Both the position numbers and the translations under genes were made by a program. Positions 8,476 to 17,064 of a DNA stretch of 64,000 nucleotides are shown piece after piece; position 1 is the stretch's first letter, and each line of letters starts with the position of its first letter. The stretch spans positions 1,798,001 through 1,862,000 of the forward strand of contig NZ_AP025508.1 of assembly GCF_024347615.1 (NCBI RefSeq), read 5' to 3'. The DNA is from Vibrio splendidus. Lineage in GTDB: Bacteria; Pseudomonadota; Gammaproteobacteria; Enterobacterales; Vibrionaceae. The notes under the pieces were generated by a model. The model was not told the origin of the DNA. It ran no database searches and was given only the letters and a program-made list of their open reading frames with translations.

Positions 8476-8983
8476 TAATATGAATTAAATTGAAATATAT
8501 TTTAACAGCAAGCCGTTCTAAATAAATACCCTCCCAAAATTAAACTCATTCTTCTCTTTATATCTTTTATTGGAAAAAGAGAGGAGCAGGATGAGTTTTT
8601 ATATTTAGGCGTGAAGATTCAGGTTGTTTTTGAGAACGAGTAACAATTTAGTTAGTACGGTAACAACATGATTATAATGAACTTAATATTGATGATGCTC
8701 AGGTTTACTATCAGGTTTATACGTGTTTTAGTACTCGTTACTTCTCAGGAAATACACCTGTCTCATAAATAAGACTAAGCTAAATATCTATGATTGTTCG
8801 TTTGATGACCTAAAAATCTTGTGGTACTTTCTCATTCGCTCCGCAAATGAACAGTGTTTCATTATTCATTAGGAGCTGGTTATTTAATTTATTTTAAACA
8901 GTAACGCAACAGGCGGAATAGTGTCGGAAGCTATTGGCTGTTGGCCAACGTTGCTGTAGGACAGACAAAAAAAGGGTATTTTC
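8476..8983. other. 508-bp AT-rich gap with an imperfect hairpin
   Basis: No convincing gene is present. An imperfect inverted repeat at about 8543-8598 (aaactcatt against atgagttt, with ctcttt and gagagg-like inner pairing) ends in a short T-run and may terminate the GST transcript. The right part must hold the promoter of the outer-membrane protein gene. A 34-codon ORF at 8668-8772 lacks a ribosome site. Confidence 0.5.
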
Positions 8984-9562
8984 ATGCTTAAATCATCATT
9001 TCTATTGGGCCTAATTGGCTTAGTTTCACTTCCTACACTTGCTGCTGGTATTGAGGGCGGTCCATACATTGGCGCAGGCCTTGGTGTGTATCAAGACTCA
9101 GACACTGACGGCGCAGGTAATTTAGATGCTGAAAGCATGGGGTACAGCCTTTACGGTGGTTACCAATTTAACCGTATTGTTGGTATTGAACTTGGTTACA
9201 CGGATTACGCTGACTACGAAAAGTTTGGTACTAAGCTGCTTTCACCAACTTCTCTTTCTGTTGCAGCAAACGTAGGTTACACATTTGATAATTCAATTCG
9301 TCCGTTTGTAACCGCAGGTCTGAGCTACGTAGATTTGAACTCTAGCAACAGTGCTTTTTACGGTGACGATTCTGGTGCAGGTTTCCATTTTGGTATCGGT
9401 GTGGAATACAACCCAGTGGAGAACTTAACGCTTCGCCTGATCTCGCAAGCAGATGCTGTGAACATAGAAAACTACGCTTATATCAATGGCAATAAAGTTC
9501 GTCTAAGCAGCAAAGATGTAGCATTTAGCACAGTAACACTGGGTGCTTCGTACAATTTCTAA
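8984..9562 (+). CDS. Outer-membrane beta-barrel protein (OmpA/OmpW-size)
   Basis: Predicted 192-residue outer-membrane protein. It has a signal peptide ending in TLAAG, then alternating amphipathic strands of the type YIGAGLGVY, YSLYGGYQF and VGIELGYTDY. It finishes with VTLGASYNF, an aromatic C-terminal residue as required for BAM insertion. The size fits an eight-stranded barrel like the OmpA transmembrane domain, without a peptidoglycan-binding C-terminal domain. No enzyme motif was seen, so a structural or adhesin-like role is most likely. An AAGGG ribosome site lies upstream, and a strong terminator follows. Confidence 0.87.
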   Translation: MLKSSFLLGLIGLVSLPTLAAGIEGGPYIGAGLGVYQDSDTDGAGNLDAESMGYSLYGGYQFNRIVGIELGYTDYADYEKFGTKLLSPTSLSVAANVGYTFDNSIRPFVTAGLSYVDLNSSNSAFYGDDSGAGFHFGIGVEYNPVENLTLRLISQADAVNIENYAYINGNKVRLSSKDVAFSTVTLGASYNF

Positions 9563-9604
9563 TGGCTTCTATTAAATAGCTTAAAGCTAAAGCTATGGAC
9601 ACCT

Positions 9605-9633
9605 AAACCGCTCTAACGTTGAGCGGTTTTTTT
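9605..9633 (+). terminator. Rho-independent terminator
   Basis: AACCGCTC pairs with GAGCGGTT across a 7-base loop, followed by a run of seven T. It closes the outer-membrane protein transcription unit. Confidence 0.9.
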
Positions 9634-9774
9634 ATGTCAAAAATAACGATTGGTCACGCTGTGGGCGGAGTTGGTCCAAAGCCTGAAATTAGTTGGTTTT
9701 CACAAGCTTATAAAAGGGAATTATGTCGACTATTTTGGTAGATTAAAGGTATTACCGACTTCCAGTGAGCAGCA

Positions 9775-11028
9775 ATGAAGATTCTTCACACGTCCGATTG
9801 GCATCTTGGCCAAAACTTCTACAATAAAAGCCGTAAGAATGAACATGAACGGTTTTTACAATGGTTACTTGAGCAAGTTACAGAGCACGACATCGACGCG
9901 ATCATTGTTGCTGGCGACATTTTCGATACCAGCACACCGCCGAGTTACGCTCGTGAGATGTATAATAAGTTTGTGGTCGATTCGAACAAGATCGGCTGCC
10001 AATTGGTGTTGTTAGGTGGAAATCACGATTCAGTCTCTGTGCTTAAAGAGACCCAACAGTTACTCAAATACATGGGTGCAGACGTGATTCCTAATACCAA
10101 TGAAGATCATGCGACTCAGGTTGTTGAACTAAAAGGCAAGAACGGCGATGTAGAAGCGCTGGTTTGTGCTATTCCTTTTATTCGCCCTCGCGATGTGTTG
10201 ACCAGCCAGGCGGGCGTCACAGGCGTTGAGCGTCAGAAGCAACTCGGAGATGCAATCAAACAGCACTACCAAAGTGTTTATGATGCCGCTGTAGAAAAAC
10301 GTGCGGAGTTTGAAAACAGCGAGCACATGCCGATTATCGCTACGGGTCATTTAACGGCGATGGGTGTTCAACAATCGGATTCGGTACGCGACATCTATGT
10401 CGGTAACCTTGATGGTTTTGCCGCTGATGGCTTCCCAGACGCAGACTATATTGCACTTGGTCATATCCACCGCCCACAAGTGGTGGCAAAGCGTGAATAC
10501 ATTCGTTACTGTGGCTCACCAATCCCATTAAGCTTTGATGAACTTAAATCTCAAAAGCAGGTATGTGTGGTTGAGTTTATTGAGGGCGAGCGCACCATTT
10601 CTCAATTGCCAGTTCCAACGTTCCAACCCCTAGCTGAAATCAAAGGCGACTTGAGCGAGATCGAATCTCAACTGAATCAATATATAGGCTTAGATAGCGA
10701 CCAAAGCGTGTGGTTATCGATAGAAGTGCAAGCGCAAGATTACTTGTCGGATCTTCAAGAACGTATGCGCGCACTAACCGAAGGTTTGAATGTGGAAGTG
10801 CTGCAACTGCGCCGCGCAAGAGAACGCCGTAACCAAGCTTTAGAGCAAGAGTCGGTAGAAACCTTATCTGAATTGAGCCCGATGGACGTGTTTACGAAGC
10901 GTATTGCCTTAGAAGAATTTGAAACCGATTCTGAAAAAGCACGTTTAGAGCGCATGACGGTGAAGTTTAAACAAGTGATGGTTGAAGTGTCCGAGAGCGC
11001 TCAAGCGCCAAACAAAGTAGAAGAGTAA
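9775..11028 (+). CDS. sbcD: Exonuclease SbcCD, nuclease subunit D
   Basis: Mre11-type metallophosphoesterase of 417 residues, the nuclease half of the SbcCD complex that cleaves hairpins and protein-blocked DNA ends. Phosphodiesterase motifs are in order: HTSDWHLGQ (residues 5-13), VAGDIFDTS, GGNHDS, GHLTA and LGHIHRPQ. The C-terminal part (about 280-417) is the SbcC-binding and capping region. It starts 5 bp ahead of sbcC in the usual DC order, so the two are co-transcribed. Length agrees with E. coli SbcD (about 400). Confidence 0.97.
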   Translation: MKILHTSDWHLGQNFYNKSRKNEHERFLQWLLEQVTEHDIDAIIVAGDIFDTSTPPSYAREMYNKFVVDSNKIGCQLVLLGGNHDSVSVLKETQQLLKYMGADVIPNTNEDHATQVVELKGKNGDVEALVCAIPFIRPRDVLTSQAGVTGVERQKQLGDAIKQHYQSVYDAAVEKRAEFENSEHMPIIATGHLTAMGVQQSDSVRDIYVGNLDGFAADGFPDADYIALGHIHRPQVVAKREYIRYCGSPIPLSFDELKSQKQVCVVEFIEGERTISQLPVPTFQPLAEIKGDLSEIESQLNQYIGLDSDQSVWLSIEVQAQDYLSDLQERMRALTEGLNVEVLQLRRARERRNQALEQESVETLSELSPMDVFTKRIALEEFETDSEKARLERMTVKFKQVMVEVSESAQAPNKVEE

Positions 11029-11033
11029 CCAGT

Positions 11034-14000
11034 ATGAAGATTTTAAGCCTAGAATTTGAAAACCTGAACTCTTTGAAAGGACGTTGGAAGCTCGATTTTA
11101 CCCAATCACCGTTTGCGGAAAATGGCTTGTTTGCGATTACTGGCCCAACAGGGGCGGGTAAAACCACCATTCTTGACGCGATTTGTTTGGCATTGTTCCA
11201 CCGCACGCCGCGTTTGAAAAGTATCGCCAAAGGCAACAACGAATTAATGACGCGTGGCACGGGTGAGTGTTTTGCTGAACTGGAGTTTGAAGTACAGGGC
11301 AAAACGTATCGCTCTAACTTCCACCAAAAGCGAGCGCGTGGAAAACACGATGGCGCATTACAAACACCAACGTGCGAATTTGCGGATGCGGACACCGATA
11401 AAGTCTTAGAGACTATGTTGACCAAGAAGACAAAGTTAGTGGAGCAGGTAACTGGTCTCAATTTTTCGCGCTTCACTAAATCCATCATGTTGTCTCAGGG
11501 TGAGTTTGCAGCGTTCTTAAACGCCAATGCTAACGACCGTGCCGAGCTACTTGAAGAGCTGACGGGCACAGAAGTCTATAGCCTGATCTCTGAGCGCATC
11601 TACGATCATTTCAAGTCGAGTGAAGAGTCGCTTAATCACCTTAAAGCGAAAGCCGAAGGGGTGAGCTTACTCTCTGAAGAGCAAATCCAAGAGCTAACCG
11701 CAGAACGAGAAACGTTAGAAGCCGAGCAGAAGCGTTTGTCTGAGCAGTTAAAAGAGTGGCAAGCGCATCTTAGCTGGTGGAAAGACGTGACTAAAGCTGA
11801 GCAAACTATCGCGACCAGTGAGCACGATCTTAAAACAGCTCAAGATAAACTAGGCCGTAACCAACCATCACTAGAGCGTTTGGCATACAGTGAACCGGCT
11901 GAAAAGCTGCGCCCAATGCACAAAGATTTAAAGCGTTGCGAACTAGAGGTGAACACTACTCAAGCTCATTTAGATAACAGCACTAAGTTACTTGCCGTTC
12001 GTGATGCAGAGAAGCAAGACGCGCAAACTAAACTGACTCAAAGCAGTGCAATTGTCGAACAGGTTAAAACCGAGCAACAAGAACAAGAGAAGATCATCGA
12101 TCTTGTCCGCCCGCTAGATAACCAAATTGCCGTACTCAAAGATAAGCAAACTGCGGCCGTTACTGCAGCAAATACGCTAAACGAGCAACATACGCAGCAG
12201 CGTAATCAACAAGTCGTTTTGGTCCAAAAAACAGATGCACTGAAGCAACAAGATCAACTCAGCACTGAGTACTTAAATACACATCAAGCTGACCAACATC
12301 TGGAAAAATACTTAGGTCAGTGGCAAGCAAAGGTAGAGCAAGTTCGTACTCTAGAGCGTCAGCATGCAGAACAGTTAAACTCAGCGAAGCAAACTTTGTC
12401 TGCGGTTGATACTCAGCTAACGATCATCAAATCTGCGCAAGACGCTAAAGCAACGCAAGATAAGACCTTAGCTGAATTGGTGGTGCTAGAGAGTAGTGCA
12501 AAGCAACAGTGGGAAGCATTGCAAGGCAACACTAGCGAGCAAGTGTTGAATTCGCAAAAAGATCTGTTGGAGTTTTGGAATCGCCATACGCACTCATTAC
12601 TTGAGATCAATCGTGGTTTCCTAAATGCCCAGCATCAGCTGCATGCAAAAACACAGGCACATCAAACTAACATTCAGTTGGTCGACAAGCTTTCGAAAGA
12701 ACGTGAAGTGCTGGTGGAGCGATATAAAGAGAGAGAGACTTCGCTTGAACGATTAACGCGTTTGATTGATCAAGAAGGCGAGTTGGCAAAATACCGTGCA
12801 GCTCTAGAATCTGGGTCTGAATGCCCACTGTGTGGTTCAACAGACCATTCGATTGAACAGTCGCAAGATATTGCAAATTTAGTTGCTCAAAAAGATAGAG
12901 AAAACCTAGAGCTAACAGCTATCAAAAAAGAAGGCCAAGAGCATCGTCAGCAGTTAGATTCTCTTGCCCCTATGATTGCAGCGCTTAACGATGACATTCA
13001 ACGTGCACAAGCGGATATTCAGCAGGCTCAAATGAATTGGCAAGGCGTTGTCGGCAAGCTTCAACAGAGCTTATCTGATTTCGTTGGCACGGCTCCTGAA
13101 CTAGCGCTGCTAACAATTAACGATTTAGGCAATGAAGCTACAGTCGCGACCTTTGCTCAGCAGTGTGAAGTTCAACTAAGTCAGAGCTTGCAGCAACTCA
13201 AAGCGTTGGCTGATGCTAAAACGCACTATGCTGAAGCTGAGAAACAACGCTTGTCTGCAAGCGTTGTGGCTGACAAAGCGCAGTCTAATCTCGAGTTGGC
13301 CGAGCAACGCTTAGCGGATCTGAATAAGCAAAATCACAGCACGAACGAACAAGTGGCTCAGATAGCTCTAGCAAAAGAACAGCAATGGAACGCTCTGAAT
13401 GAGAGCATTGTTCAAACGGCTATCGAAGCGCCTGAACTTGAACATATCGATGATTGGTTTACTGCGAAATCACAAGCATCAAGCATGTGGCAACAGACTA
13501 AACAACAAAATGCCGATATTGAGAAGCAACTGATTACTCAAAATGCCGAACTGAAAACCTTAGATGACAAGCTAAGTAGCGCAGAGAAAGAGCTCGCGAC
13601 ACTGACGCAAGAGAGTGAGTCTTTAGTGTCAGAGCTCACTCGTGTAACGGCTGAAAGAACAGAATTGTTTGGTGATAAAGACATTCAAGCCACCAGCAAT
13701 GCGATGAAGCAAAAAGTCACTGAAGCGGTAAATGCATTTGATGCAGCGCAGTTAGTGCTTAACCGTTGCAAGCTGGAACATCGAACCGAGCAAACCAAAC
13801 ACACTGGTTTCTTGGACGAGTTGGTCAGTAAGCAATCGAGCTACACACAAGCGTCGAATGGTTGGTCAGAAGCGCTGAAAACGAGCCCATTCGAAGGTGA
13901 GGCTGATTTTGAAGCAGCATTGTTGGATGAAGAGGTTAGAACTCAACTTCAAAGCCTGAAGAAGTCTTTAGACGAAGCGACTGTCAGTGCACAAGCTAGG

Positions 14001-14750
14001 TTGAACACCGCCAAAGCGACGCAAGTGGAGCTACAAAACCACGCAAATGCTAAAGCATGGCAAGAGCAAGACCAACAGCAAGTTGAAGAAGCGACTACTG
14101 AATGCCAAAACGCACAACAAAGCCATGCGACAAAGATCGGTGCGATTTCTGCCAATCTTGAAACGGATAGCCAGAACCGCAGTAATCAGCAAGATCTGTT
14201 TAAGCAAATAGACGAGCAACAGGTCGACTTTGATGATATTTCACGTCTGAATTCACTTATTGGTTCTAAGAACGGCGACAAGTTCCGTAAGTTTGCTCAA
14301 GGTCTAACACTGGAAAACTTGGTGTACTTGGCGAACAAGCAGCTACAGCGTTTGCATGGTCGATACGAGCTAAAACGTAAAGCCGATGATGGCTTAGAGC
14401 TGCAAGTGCTTGATACATGGCAGGGCGATGTGATGCGTGACACTAAGACCTTGTCAGGTGGTGAAAGCTTCTTGGTTAGCTTGGCGTTGGCATTAGCGCT
14501 TTCTGATCTTGTGAGTTACAAAACCAGTATTGATTCTTTGTTCTTGGATGAAGGTTTCGGCACGCTGGATAGCGACACATTGGACATTGCCCTAAACGCG
14601 CTCGATAACCTGAATGCGTCAGGCAAGATGATTGGCGTCATTAGCCACGTTGAAGCATTGAAAGAGCGAGTGCCTGTTCAGCTTAAAGTGACAAAACACT
14701 CTGGCTTAGGTGTGAGTGAGATGGAGAAGCAGTACAAGGTTGTCGCTTAG
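11034..14750 (+). CDS. sbcC: Exonuclease SbcCD, ATPase subunit C
   Basis: Rad50-type SMC-like ATPase of 1238 residues that partners SbcD. Walker A is GPTGAGKTT at residues 37-45. A very long Q/E/K/A-rich antiparallel coiled coil fills about 180-1050. The zinc hook CPLC is near residue 598 (in SECPLCGSTDHS), allowing dimerisation at the coil tip. The ABC signature LSGGES is near 1140 and Walker B LFLDEGFGTLD near 1170. It is 190 residues longer than the E. coli protein, mostly coil. No defect is seen. Confidence 0.97.
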   Translation: MKILSLEFENLNSLKGRWKLDFTQSPFAENGLFAITGPTGAGKTTILDAICLALFHRTPRLKSIAKGNNELMTRGTGECFAELEFEVQGKTYRSNFHQKRARGKHDGALQTPTCEFADADTDKVLETMLTKKTKLVEQVTGLNFSRFTKSIMLSQGEFAAFLNANANDRAELLEELTGTEVYSLISERIYDHFKSSEESLNHLKAKAEGVSLLSEEQIQELTAERETLEAEQKRLSEQLKEWQAHLSWWKDVTKAEQTIATSEHDLKTAQDKLGRNQPSLERLAYSEPAEKLRPMHKDLKRCELEVNTTQAHLDNSTKLLAVRDAEKQDAQTKLTQSSAIVEQVKTEQQEQEKIIDLVRPLDNQIAVLKDKQTAAVTAANTLNEQHTQQRNQQVVLVQKTDALKQQDQLSTEYLNTHQADQHLEKYLGQWQAKVEQVRTLERQHAEQLNSAKQTLSAVDTQLTIIKSAQDAKATQDKTLAELVVLESSAKQQWEALQGNTSEQVLNSQKDLLEFWNRHTHSLLEINRGFLNAQHQLHAKTQAHQTNIQLVDKLSKEREVLVERYKERETSLERLTRLIDQEGELAKYRAALESGSECPLCGSTDHSIEQSQDIANLVAQKDRENLELTAIKKEGQEHRQQLDSLAPMIAALNDDIQRAQADIQQAQMNWQGVVGKLQQSLSDFVGTAPELALLTINDLGNEATVATFAQQCEVQLSQSLQQLKALADAKTHYAEAEKQRLSASVVADKAQSNLELAEQRLADLNKQNHSTNEQVAQIALAKEQQWNALNESIVQTAIEAPELEHIDDWFTAKSQASSMWQQTKQQNADIEKQLITQNAELKTLDDKLSSAEKELATLTQESESLVSELTRVTAERTELFGDKDIQATSNAMKQKVTEAVNAFDAAQLVLNRCKLEHRTEQTKHTGFLDELVSKQSSYTQASNGWSEALKTSPFEGEADFEAALLDEEVRTQLQSLKKSLDEATVSAQARLNTAKATQVELQNHANAKAWQEQDQQQVEEATTECQNAQQSHATKIGAISANLETDSQNRSNQQDLFKQIDEQQVDFDDISRLNSLIGSKNGDKFRKFAQGLTLENLVYLANKQLQRLHGRYELKRKADDGLELQVLDTWQGDVMRDTKTLSGGESFLVSLALALALSDLVSYKTSIDSLFLDEGFGTLDSDTLDIALNALDNLNASGKMIGVISHVEALKERVPVQLKVTKHSGLGVSEMEKQYKVVA

Positions 14751-14800
14751 CTTCTAGTCATATTCATCAGTGCAGAAATAGAAACAGAGCTGGATTAAGC

Positions 14801-15012
14801 AGATCCCCGACTCAGTCGTTCCTCCTTCTCGAGGATGACGGAGTTTCGGGGGGCTGTTATCAATCACTCCGCCGTCACGTTCTGCAGTAAAGAACGATTA
14901 GAGTAGCTGCCGCTATTCCCTAAAATGAGGCGCGAGCGTAACGGGGAATCTGAGTTTGTTGGTATTGCCTTCGTCACTCCCTAGAGCGAGGAATGAACCT
15001 AATAGAGAATCT
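14801..15012. repeat. Second cluster of the ~40-bp palindromic intergenic repeat
   Basis: Three diverged copies of the element described at 3081-3333 are visible: a forward copy at 14801-14839 and two inverted copies at 14913-14951 and 14973-15012. All keep the agatt-c-c start, a c-t-c-g core and the gga-tga-cg end. They fill most of the 304-bp gap between sbcC and the DUF2256 gene and may also act as a bidirectional transcript end. Confidence 0.8.
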
Positions 15013-15054
15013 CTAGTAGACGCGGGAAGTGGACTCATCAAAAAGGAAACGGCC

Positions 15055-15198
15055 ATGCACAAGAAGCCCCATTTACCAACTAAGACATGTCCTATTTGCA
15101 AAAAGCCTTTCTCATGGCGTAAAAAGTGGCAACGTTGTTGGGATGACGTGATTTACTGTTCTGAACGTTGTCGTCGTCATAAGCCAACTTTGGCGTAA
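15055..15198 (+). CDS. DUF2256 zinc-finger mini-protein
   Basis: A 47-residue basic protein with [14 protein letters not shown] followed by a second half ending in [10 protein letters not shown]. The paired C-x2-C and C-x3-C type ligands imply one bound zinc. This is the DUF2256 family, which is often encoded near cryptochrome/photolyase genes, as here (about 1.2 kb from the photolyase operon). The start is taken at 15055, after an AAAGGAAA ribosome site; a longer frame to 14956 would run through the repeat cluster. Function unknown; nucleic-acid binding is plausible from charge. Confidence 0.85.
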   Translation: MHKKPHLPTKTCPICKKPFSWRKKWQRCWDDVIYCSERCRRHKPTLA

Positions 15199-15291
15199 TT
15201 TCTGTTCGTTTTTAGGACACGTTGATAGTTTCGTCATTCATTTCTTAAGTTAATATTTCTATCTGTAAGACAACTAATGTATAAAGGCGGC

Positions 15292-16176
15292 ATGAAGATA
15301 CCTAAAAGAATACAGCCCTTAGTTGACGATGGTTTAGTCGACGAGGTGACAAGCCAATTAATGAGTGGCAAAGAAGCATCAGTGTACATAGTACGCTGCG
15401 GCGATACGATCCGTTGTGCCAAGGTATATAAGGAAATAAGCCAGCGCAGCTTTAAAAAAGCAACGGCGTATCGTGAAGGCCGAAAAGTACGTAATAGCCG
15501 CCGTGCCAGAGCGATGGAAAAAGGCTCTGGTTTTGGCCGAGAACAACAAGAGAAAGTGTGGCAAAGCGCTGAAGTGGATGCCTTGTATAAACTGGCAGAA
15601 GCGGGTGTTCGTGTGCCTGTTCCTTATGGCTGTTTTGATGGCGTGCTGCTTATGGAGCTAGTCACTGATGATGACGGTTATGTTGCTCCAAGATTGAACG
15701 ATGTTGTGATGCCGCCAGAACAAGCGATTGAAGATCATGCGGTGATGATGACTTACGTGGTTAAAATGCTTTGCGTTGGTTTGATCCATGGTGACTTGTC
15801 TGAGTTTAACGTATTGGTTGATGAATACGGTCCGGTGATTATCGATCTACCACAAGCGGTTGATGCTTCGGCGAACAACAACGCTGAGTGGATGTTGGCT
15901 CGTGACATCAATAACATCCGTGATTATTACGCTCAGTTTGCTCCTGAATTGGCGAAAACCGAGTATGCCAAGGAAATTTGGGCGTTATACGAGAAAGGTG
16001 ACTTAAAGCCAGACAGCAAGCTGACGGGTGAGTTTACAGAAACGGACGATTCGGCTGATATCGAAGCTATTATGCAAGAGATAGATGCTGCGCGAATTGA
16101 AGAACAACACCGACGCGAGCGTGTTAAAGAAGAGAAAGAAGGTGTAGACGACAGTAAGTTCAATTGGACTGAGTAG
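15292..16176 (+). CDS. RIO-type serine protein kinase
   Basis: Predicted cytoplasmic atypical protein kinase of the RIO1 group, 294 residues. It has the RIO nucleotide loop SGKEASVYIV, the Lys strand RCAKVY, the catalytic loop HGDLSEFNVLV and the metal-binding IIDLPQAVD in place of DFG. A charged Glu/Arg-rich C-terminal tail follows (about 235-294). RIO kinases act in rRNA maturation in archaea and eukaryotes; the bacterial role is not settled. The ATG at 15292 sits 5 bp after AAAGG; an in-frame ATG at 15277 is an alternative. Confidence 0.9.
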   Translation: MKIPKRIQPLVDDGLVDEVTSQLMSGKEASVYIVRCGDTIRCAKVYKEISQRSFKKATAYREGRKVRNSRRARAMEKGSGFGREQQEKVWQSAEVDALYKLAEAGVRVPVPYGCFDGVLLMELVTDDDGYVAPRLNDVVMPPEQAIEDHAVMMTYVVKMLCVGLIHGDLSEFNVLVDEYGPVIIDLPQAVDASANNNAEWMLARDINNIRDYYAQFAPELAKTEYAKEIWALYEKGDLKPDSKLTGEFTETDDSADIEAIMQEIDAARIEEQHRRERVKEEKEGVDDSKFNWTE

Positions 16177-16252
16177 TCGTAATGACCCGTTTTGATCTTT
16201 CGTAAAATGTCAGTCATAACGCCTTAAAAAAAAAGGCGCTCTTTCAAAAAAT

Positions 16253-16291
16253 AACCCAATGGAGCCTCAACTCTGTTGGGTTTTCTTTTTT
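16253..16291 (+). terminator. Rho-independent terminator
   Basis: AACCCAA pairs with TTGGGTT and is followed by TTCTTTTTTT. It lies between the RIO kinase and the convergent dehydrogenase gene and probably serves the kinase. Confidence 0.75.
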
Positions 16292-16323
16292 TAACACTCA
16301 TGAAAGACGGCCACTGGTATTAA

Positions 16324-17064
16324 CTACCACTTTAACTGCTCACCATCGTACGCGTAAAAGTGCCCACTGTTATCCGGTGTAGCAGTGCGAATAATATCGA
16401 CCAAGTGATGGGCGACATAGCTCGACTCAAACAACTTACCCTCAGGGACATTGGTCTGAAAAGGCTTAGATAGATCTGTGTCTGTTGTGCCCGGGTGCAG
16501 AGCCAACACGGTGCCTTTCTTTATGGTGCGTTGCCATTCAATCGACATGGTTTTGATAAACATATTGAGTGCCGCTTTCGATGAACGATAGCTATACCAA
16601 CCACCTAATCGGTTGTCTGAAATGCTACCTACCTTTGCGGAAACTACAGCAAACTTTGGATTGTCGCTCGTTCTAAGAACCGGTGTGAAGTGCTTTGCCA
16701 GTAATAAGCTGGGTAGGGTATTCACCGAAATGTTTTTCAGGAAAAACTCAGGGTCGATAGAAGACAAATTTTTCTCAGGGCCGAGTTCTGGTGTGTGAAG
16801 CATACCCACGCAGTTTATCAACCAGTCCAATTTTTCAAACTGTTTGCTGAGTTGCTCAATATCAGCTTCATTGGTTGCATCGACTTTGTGCCAGTTCAAA
16901 CGACTGTTTTCTAGTTCTGGCTGTTGAGAGTGGTAAGTCGCGTCTACATGCACATCAAGAAAATCAAACCGAGAGAGCTCAGATAATAGGTGTTTAACCA
17001 CGGCGAAACCGATACCGCCACTCCCACCGACAACTAGTATGTGTAATCTGAGTTGCTCAACCAT
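16324..17064 (-). CDS. Short-chain dehydrogenase (C-factor-like)
   Basis: NAD(P)-dependent oxidoreductase of the SDR superfamily, 246 residues. The cofactor loop is GGSGGIGFAV near residue 14, the NNAG-equivalent is INCVGML, the catalytic Ser lies in VVSAKVGS, and the Tyr/Lys pair is YSYRSSKAA. The adjacent pattern GTVLALHPGTTDTDLS is typical of C-factor/CsgA-like SDRs. Its start overlaps the stop of the photolyase gene by one base (TAATG), so translation is coupled. It is the third gene of the cryptochrome operon. Substrate unknown. Confidence 0.88.
   Translation of the reverse strand: MVEQLRLHILVVGGSGGIGFAVVKHLLSELSRFDFLDVHVDATYHSQQPELENSRLNWHKVDATNEADIEQLSKQFEKLDWLINCVGMLHTPELGPEKNLSSIDPEFFLKNISVNTLPSLLLAKHFTPVLRTSDNPKFAVVSAKVGSISDNRLGGWYSYRSSKAALNMFIKTMSIEWQRTIKKGTVLALHPGTTDTDLSKPFQTNVPEGKLFESSYVAHHLVDIIRTATPDNSGHFYAYDGEQLKW

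Noticed and set aside
8668..8772. Possible 34-residue hydrophobic peptide gene
   Set aside because: No ribosome site, and the AT-rich codons look like chance.
14956..15054. Longer DUF2256 protein
   Set aside because: The extra frame runs through the intergenic repeat and is absent from family members.
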